DNA of 64,000 nucleotides, taken from assembly GCA_050297535.1 (NCBI GenBank), contig JBNKSV010000001.1, positions 1-64,000 on the forward strand, written 5' to 3'. The stretch is from JAAGZL01 sp050297535 (GTDB lineage Bacteria > Pseudomonadota > Gammaproteobacteria > Chromatiales > Chromatiaceae). Shown one piece after another: positions 59,223 to 64,000 of this stretch. The position numbers were made by a program, and so were the translations under genes. The notes beneath the pieces are model-generated. The model made no database searches, was not told the DNA's origin, and was given only the letters and a program-made list of their open reading frames with translations. Each line of letters opens with the position of its first letter. Positions within the stretch are counted from its first letter, which is position 1.

Positions 59223-60209
59223 CTATGTCTCAAACAGGGCATCCACAAACTCTTTTGCCTCGAAATGGCGGAGATCCTCAATGGCTTCACCCACGCCGAT
59301 GAAGCGAATCGGTAGCTGCATACGGTCGGCAATGGCAAACAGGATGCCGCCCTTGGCGGTGCCGTCCATCTTGGTCAGGGTGATCCCGGTCAGCCCAACC
59401 GCTTCATTGAACTGCTGGGCCTGATTCAGGGCGTTCTGGCCGGTGGTGGCGTCCACCACCAGCATCACCTCATGGGGGGCGTCCGGGTCTATCTTTTTCA
59501 TTACCCGCGCGATCTTGCTGAGTTCGTCCATCAAGTTGGTTTTGGTGTGGAGGCGTCCGGCGGTGTCTGCAATAAGCACGTCGATATTGCGGGCGGTGGC
59601 GGCCTGCAGGGCGTCGAAGATCACAGAGGCGGAATCGGCCCCGGTGTGCTGGGCGATTACCGGTATGCCATTGCGTTCCCCCCAGGTCTGCAGCTGTTCC
59701 ACCGCGGCGGCGCGGAAGGTGTCACCCGCGGCTAACATTACGCTTTGGCCATCCTGCTGCAATCTCTTGGCCAGTTTGCCGATGGTGGTGGTCTTGCCGG
59801 CACCGTTAATGCCCACCATAAGGATCACCTGCGGCCGACCAGCTTTTGGGCTAACAACTGGCTTATCGCACTGTTCCAGGATCTGCTGTAACTCCTGTTT
59901 GAGGACCGAGTGCAGGATTGCGGGGTCGGACAGCTCCTTGCGGCGTACCTTCTCAGCAATGCCGTTTATGATGCGGCTGGTAGCGTCCACGCCGACATCT
60001 GCCATCAACATGAGTGTTTCCAACTCTTCCAGCAGGTCTTCGTCTATCTCTTTCTGGCCCAGAAGGAGGTTGGCGAGTCCGTCGGTGAGATTGTGTCTGG
60101 TGCGTGATAGCCGTTCTTTGAGTTGGGATATGAACCCCTTGTCTTTCGCAACATCAGGTGCCGCAGAAGTTGCTGTTTTGCTTTTGTCTTTTTTACCGAA
60201 TCCGAACAT
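59223..60209 (-). CDS. ftsY: Signal recognition particle receptor FtsY
   Basis: A 328-residue SRP GTPase. G1 is GINGAGKTTTIGKLA, followed by GDTFRAAAVEQLQTW, DTAGR and TKMDGTAKGG. The short N-terminal extension before the NG domain is less acidic than in E. coli. I prefer the ATG at 60209 (MFGFGKKDK), matching family starts; the ATG at 60239 adds ten residues without better support. Confidence 0.94.
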   Translation of the reverse strand: MFGFGKKDKSKTATSAAPDVAKDKGFISQLKERLSRTRHNLTDGLANLLLGQKEIDEDLLEELETLMLMADVGVDATSRIINGIAEKVRRKELSDPAILHSVLKQELQQILEQCDKPVVSPKAGRPQVILMVGINGAGKTTTIGKLAKRLQQDGQSVMLAAGDTFRAAAVEQLQTWGERNGIPVIAQHTGADSASVIFDALQAATARNIDVLIADTAGRLHTKTNLMDELSKIARVMKKIDPDAPHEVMLVVDATTGQNALNQAQQFNEAVGLTGITLTKMDGTAKGGILFAIADRMQLPIRFIGVGEAIEDLRHFEAKEFVDALFET

Positions 60210-60443
60210 ATTGGAACCATCGACCTGTCTGTTTGTCATTCATATCCAGATAGCAGGTAAATGCATTTCCATGAAATATGAATGGCCTTAATCTAGGCGG
60301 TTTTAGTTAATCTGGATCTCAACCTGCCACACCCATGCGGTCAGTTGGATTTACCGATCCAGATCTGAAAGAATGCCATTCTCGCCTGTATCGACCGTAA
60401 GTTCTACTGGCTTTTTTGTTGGTTTGTACCGCAAGGAATAAAA

Positions 60444-61829
60444 ATGAGATTGATCTATCTGTTCCTCCTATTGTTTACCCTTCCGGCCTTTGCCGTTGAT
60501 GATCCCGCCGTAACTGGTGGGAAGGTGACAGAGTATAAGCTCGACAACGGTTTGAAGGTGATAGTGAAAGAGGATCACCGCGCCCCCATCGCCGTATCCC
60601 AGGTCTGGTACAAGGTTGGTTCCGGCTATGAACCGACAGGTATCACCGGGATCTCCCATGTCCTTGAGCATATGATGTTCAACGGCACCAAGACCCTGGC
60701 CCCGGGTGAGTTTTCCCGCATTATCTCGGAGAATGGCGGCGATGAGAACGCCTTCACCAGCCGGGACTATACCGCATACTTTCAGACCATGGCTGCAGAT
60801 CGCATAGAGATCTCCTTTAAGCTGGAGGCAGATCGGATGCGTAATCTGATTTTGTCGGCGGAGCAGTTCGTGAAAGAGCTCAAGGTGGTAAAGGAAGAGC
60901 GCCGCATGCGCACTGAGGACAATCCCAACGCACTTACTTATGAGCAGTTTAATGCGGTTTCCTTTCGCAGTCTGCCATATGCCCATCCGGTTATAGGCTG
61001 GATGAACGATCTGGATAACATGCAGGTGGATGATCTGCGTAACTGGTATAAACGTTGGTATGCACCCAACAATGCCACCCTGGTGGTGGTGGGTGATGTG
61101 CAGCCAGAACAGGTGTTGGCGATGGCGCAGAAACATTTTGGCCCGCTCAAGGCGGAGGAGATTCCGCAACAAAAGCCTCTACGCGAACCTCCGCAGCGTG
61201 GTGTGATTCGCACTACGGTACGGGCTCCGGCGCGTCAGCCATATCTGATTCTTGGCTACAAGGCTCCGGTCCTGACTACGGACACCGAGGAGTGGGAGCC
61301 ATACGCCCTGGAGATGCTAGCGGCGATCCTGGATAGCGGAAGCAGTTCCCGCATCAGCAAGAACCTGATCCGGGGAAGGGAGATAGCGGTGTCGGCCGGA
61401 GCTGGCTACAGCGCCTTCTCAAGATATGCTGATATGTTGGAGATGAATGGTGTCCCTGCCAAAGGACATACGGTGGCGGAGTTGGAGCAGGCGCTGCGAG
61501 GTGAGATTGAGCGACTCAAGTCCGAACTGGTAAGCGCGGAAGAGTTGCAGCGTGTCCAGGCCCAGGTGGTTGCGAGTCAGGTATATGAGTTAGATTCGGT
61601 GTTTTATCAGGCCATGCAGATAGGTACCCTGGAGACTGTTGGTCTCGATTGGAGGTTGGTGGACAGCTATCCAGAAAAGATGCGGTCGGTAACTGCCGAA
61701 CAGGTGCGCGCGGTGGCACAGAAATATCTTACCGATGATAGCTTGACCGTGGCGGTGCTGGAGCCATTGCCGATAGAGAACAAAGGTCAAGCGGCAACAC
61801 CCGTAGCTGGAGGCCGCAATGTCCGTTAA
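60444..61829 (+). CDS. M16 family zinc peptidase, active subunit
   Basis: A 461-residue exported insulinase-type peptidase. A signal peptide (cleaved near AFA-VD) precedes the inverted zinc motif HVLEH (72-76), with the third ligand Glu in KEERRMRTED (about 147-155). It pairs with the next gene, which overlaps by 11 bp. Together they probably form a heterodimeric periplasmic protease. Confidence 0.92.
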   Translation: MRLIYLFLLLFTLPAFAVDDPAVTGGKVTEYKLDNGLKVIVKEDHRAPIAVSQVWYKVGSGYEPTGITGISHVLEHMMFNGTKTLAPGEFSRIISENGGDENAFTSRDYTAYFQTMAADRIEISFKLEADRMRNLILSAEQFVKELKVVKEERRMRTEDNPNALTYEQFNAVSFRSLPYAHPVIGWMNDLDNMQVDDLRNWYKRWYAPNNATLVVVGDVQPEQVLAMAQKHFGPLKAEEIPQQKPLREPPQRGVIRTTVRAPARQPYLILGYKAPVLTTDTEEWEPYALEMLAAILDSGSSSRISKNLIRGREIAVSAGAGYSAFSRYADMLEMNGVPAKGHTVAELEQALRGEIERLKSELVSAEELQRVQAQVVASQVYELDSVFYQAMQIGTLETVGLDWRLVDSYPEKMRSVTAEQVRAVAQKYLTDDSLTVAVLEPLPIENKGQAATPVAGGRNVR

Positions 61830-63141
61830 TAGAAGTCACATTATGCGAATAGTATTGTTGCTGGTTGTTGTGTTGTTTAGTAACAGCGTCTGGTCCGGTC
61901 CGGTCATTCAGCATTGGCAAACCAAAAACGGTGCCTTGGTGCTGTTTGTGGCCGCCCCTGAGCTACCGATGGTGGATGTACAGGTGGTGTTTGATGCCGG
62001 CAGTGCCCGCGACGGTTCCAAGCCCGGTCTCGCTACATTGACCAACGCCACGCTTACCGACGGGGCCGGCCAGTGGGATGCGGATCAGATCGCACAGCGC
62101 ATGGACTCGGTGGGGGCCAAGTTGAGCAATGGTTCCTTGGCCGATATGTCCTGGGTATCTCTGCGCACCCTTACCGAAGAGAAGGCCTTCGATACCAGCC
62201 TGGCTACCCTGACTGAGATTCTGAAGACGCCGACCTTTCCAGTCGATGCCATGGAACGCAACCGCAAGATGATGCTGGCCAATCTGCAGCACGAAGAGCA
62301 GTCTCCTGGTGAAGTGGCCAAAAAGAGGTTTATGCAGATGGTGTTTGGCACCCATCCCTACGCCATACACGGCAACGGCACCAAAGAGTCATTGAACGCC
62401 ATCTCCAGGGATGATTTGCTTGCCCACTATCAGCGCTACTATGTGGCGAAAAACGCCACCATATCTATCGTAGGAGCCCTGGATAGAAAACAGGCCGAGT
62501 CTATGTCAGAGCGGATAAGCGAGGGGATGCAGGCTGGGGATGCAGCACCAGCCTTGCCGCCGGTTGCGGATCTGAAACAGGCGGCGTATGAAAATATCCA
62601 GTTTCCTTCCAGCCAATCCCACATACTCATGGGGCAACCAGGCATGAAGCGCGGAGATCCTGACTACTTTGCCCTCTATGTGGGTAATCATATCCTGGGA
62701 GGAAGTGGTCTGGTCTCACTGCTGAGCGATGAGGTTCGCGAGAAGCGCGGTCTCTCCTATAGCGTCTATAGCTATTTTGCCCCCATGCGGTCTGAGGGGC
62801 CTTTTATCATGGGTGTTCAGACCCAGAATGAGCAGGCTGTTCAGGCCCAGGACGTTATGCGCAAGACGCTCACTGATTACATCCAACGCGGCCCTACGGA
62901 TAAGGAACTGAAGGTGGCCAAACAGAATATCACCGGTGGATTTCCTCAGAATATAGCCAGCAATGGTAAGATAGTGAAGTACATATCCATGATAGGTTTC
63001 TACAAGCTGCCGCTTGATCATCTGGATACCTTCATAGGCAAAATAAACGCCGTAACCAAAGAGCAAATCAAAGACGCCTTTAAACGCCGGGTGCATCCGG
63101 ATAAATTTGTGACGGTAGTCGTCGGTAACGGTAAGCCTTAG
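61819..63141 (+). CDS. M16 family protein, non-catalytic subunit
   Basis: A 440-residue exported partner of the preceding protease. It retains the fold and the C-terminal substrate-binding motif (LSDEVREKRGLSYSVYSYF), but the zinc motif is missing: the equivalent segment reads GLATLTNATLTDG. It is therefore predicted inactive on its own. Paired active/inactive M16 genes are common in bacteria. Confidence 0.92.
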   Translation: MSVNRSHIMRIVLLLVVVLFSNSVWSGPVIQHWQTKNGALVLFVAAPELPMVDVQVVFDAGSARDGSKPGLATLTNATLTDGAGQWDADQIAQRMDSVGAKLSNGSLADMSWVSLRTLTEEKAFDTSLATLTEILKTPTFPVDAMERNRKMMLANLQHEEQSPGEVAKKRFMQMVFGTHPYAIHGNGTKESLNAISRDDLLAHYQRYYVAKNATISIVGALDRKQAESMSERISEGMQAGDAAPALPPVADLKQAAYENIQFPSSQSHILMGQPGMKRGDPDYFALYVGNHILGGSGLVSLLSDEVREKRGLSYSVYSYFAPMRSEGPFIMGVQTQNEQAVQAQDVMRKTLTDYIQRGPTDKELKVAKQNITGGFPQNIASNGKIVKYISMIGFYKLPLDHLDTFIGKINAVTKEQIKDAFKRRVHPDKFVTVVVGNGKP

Positions 63142-63143
63142 CC

Positions 63144-63713
63144 ATGAAAAAATGGGGGGGGCTGAGCAATCAGGTCAGGATCATCGGTGGCGCGCACCGT
63201 GGCCGTAAGCTGAGCTTTCCGAACATCCCTGGGTTAAGGCCTACAGGCGACCGTATCCGCGAGACCCTGTTTAACTGGCTGCAGTCCAGATTGCCGGGCG
63301 CATCCTGTCTGGATTTGTTCGCAGGTAGTGGCGTGTTGGGGCTGGAGGCGGCATCCCGCGGCGCTGGCAGGGTTGTGATGCTGGATCGTTCTCCACTGGT
63401 GGTGGATCAGTTGCGGCATAATATTGCCCTGCTGCAGGTTGTGCAGGTTGAGGTGGAACAGGCCGATGCCATGGTCTGGTTGGATCAACCATCCGGGCAA
63501 TTCGATATAGTCTTTTTGGACCCCCCGTTTGCGGATGAACTACTCCAGGATGTATGTCGGAAGCTTGAAGATGGCTCTTGGCTCAAACCGGATGCGTTGA
63601 TATATCTGGAGATGGATACTGAATCAGGCAGGCCCCAGCTGCCAGCAAACTGGAATCTAATTAGAGAGAAGAGGGCAGGACAGGTAGAGTTTTTTCTATG
63701 CTCCAGAGGTTAA
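63144..63713 (+). CDS. rsmD: 16S rRNA (guanine(966)-N2)-methyltransferase RsmD
   Basis: A 189-residue SAM methyltransferase. It has VRIIGGAHRGRKL, RPTGDRIRETLFNWLQ, the SAM motif LDLFAGSGVLGLEA and the catalytic DPPF. It is followed by coaD, its usual neighbour, 191 bp downstream. The gap holds nothing I can support. Confidence 0.95.
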   Translation: MKKWGGLSNQVRIIGGAHRGRKLSFPNIPGLRPTGDRIRETLFNWLQSRLPGASCLDLFAGSGVLGLEAASRGAGRVVMLDRSPLVVDQLRHNIALLQVVQVEVEQADAMVWLDQPSGQFDIVFLDPPFADELLQDVCRKLEDGSWLKPDALIYLEMDTESGRPQLPANWNLIREKRAGQVEFFLCSRG

Positions 63714-63904
63714 ATCTGTATAAAAAACCCCGAAGTAATCCGCTATTATTTTGTTGGTTACAAGCGTTATTTGTCTGCACAGTTTTGACGTGTTTGGGCA
63801 TAAATGCGCACTATTTTGGGGTTATATGGCCATAGTCTGGAGTTTTCTGGACAATTTGGTTGACATCTGGAATATAGACAATATTATCGGTTCAGCTGAA
63901 AGAC

Positions 63905-64000
63905 ATGACCATGATTACTGCCCTTTACCCCGGTACATTTGACCCGATAACCAACGGCCATAGCGATATAGTGGGGCGGGCGGAAGAGTTGTTTGACAAG
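63905..64000 (+). CDS. coaD: Phosphopantetheine adenylyltransferase, 3' truncated by the window
   Basis: The first 32 codons of CoaD, read from the ATG at 63905; an ATG at 63911 is an alternative. The signature LYPGTFDPITNGHSDIV contains the nucleotidyltransferase TxxxH-type motif. It catalyses the fourth step of coenzyme A synthesis. The gene runs off the window end. Confidence 0.92.
   Translation, partial: MTMITALYPGTFDPITNGHSDIVGRAEELFDK

Noticed and set aside
1..64000. CRISPR array, prophage or insertion sequence
   Set aside because: No regularly spaced repeats, cas genes, transposase, integrase or phage structural genes were found.

Overview
This window is about 64 kb of gene-dense chromosome (roughly 53% G+C by eye) from a gammaproteobacterium. 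The gene set and orders rph-yicC-gmk-rpoZ-spoT-ridA-recG, ubiC-ubiA, comF|bioBFHCD, rpoH-ftsX-ftsE-ftsY|M16-M16-rsmD-coaD are classical for that class. The full ccmABCDEFGHI locus, a class I cytochrome c, a di-heme peroxidase and a BchE-type radical SAM protein suggest a respiratory, cytochrome-rich lineage, perhaps Chromatiales-like or a sulfur oxidiser. That placement is inference, because no diagnostic sulfur, carbon-fixation or complete photosynthesis genes are present. No phage, insertion sequence or CRISPR array was seen.

Layout. 1-2.6 kb: end of a BchE-like radical SAM gene, a tRNA-Arg(CCG) with a displaced copy of its own 5' end, hairpin repeats, and a cytochrome c. 2.6-6 kb: rep helicase, a LOG-family protein and a DUF2782 protein. 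6-13.5 kb: a complete phosphate regulon (phoB, a PhoR without membrane segments, pstSCAB, phoU) with visible Pho boxes, followed by an EAL-CBS-GGDEF protein. 15.5-21 kb: an accessory stretch with a small protein plus M14 carboxypeptidase pair, arsC, a PilZ protein, a PsiE-like membrane protein, an AT-rich orphan with an attC-like hairpin, a flavodoxin-fold oxidoreductase and rdgB. 21.2-27.8 kb: the cytochrome c maturation operon, including a 56-residue ccmD. 27.9-32.1 kb: a di-heme peroxidase translationally coupled to a membrane-bound DAHL-PAS-GGDEF-EAL protein. 32-43.3 kb: rph, a PP2C phosphatase/Ser-Thr kinase pair, yicC, gmk, rpoZ, spoT, ridA, a thiamine-linked pair, a pyrimidine-dimer glycosylase and recG. 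43.3-47.6 kb: ubiC-ubiA, a PEBP-like protein, an orphan, hisG and comF. 47.7-52.2 kb: bioBFHCD, without bioA. 52.4-56.2 kb: a chemoreceptor with an adjacent stand-alone periplasmic sensor, and DAHP synthase. 56.2-64 kb: a possible small RNA or micro-ORF between two hairpins, rpoH under a CIRCE-like operator, ftsX-ftsE, ftsY, two M16 proteins, rsmD and the first 32 codons of coaD.

How it works together. Phosphate sensing (PhoBR, Pst, PhoU) sits next to a c-di-GMP protein. A second c-di-GMP protein is coupled to a heme peroxidase whose maturation needs the ccm operon just upstream. Heat-shock control is suggested by CIRCE in front of rpoH. The most interesting leads are the tRNA-Arg promoter/5'-end displacement, the possible in-trans propeptide for the M14 peptidase, the membrane-less PhoR, the peroxidase/c-di-GMP coupling, CIRCE-rpoH and the short element at 56.2-56.44 kb.
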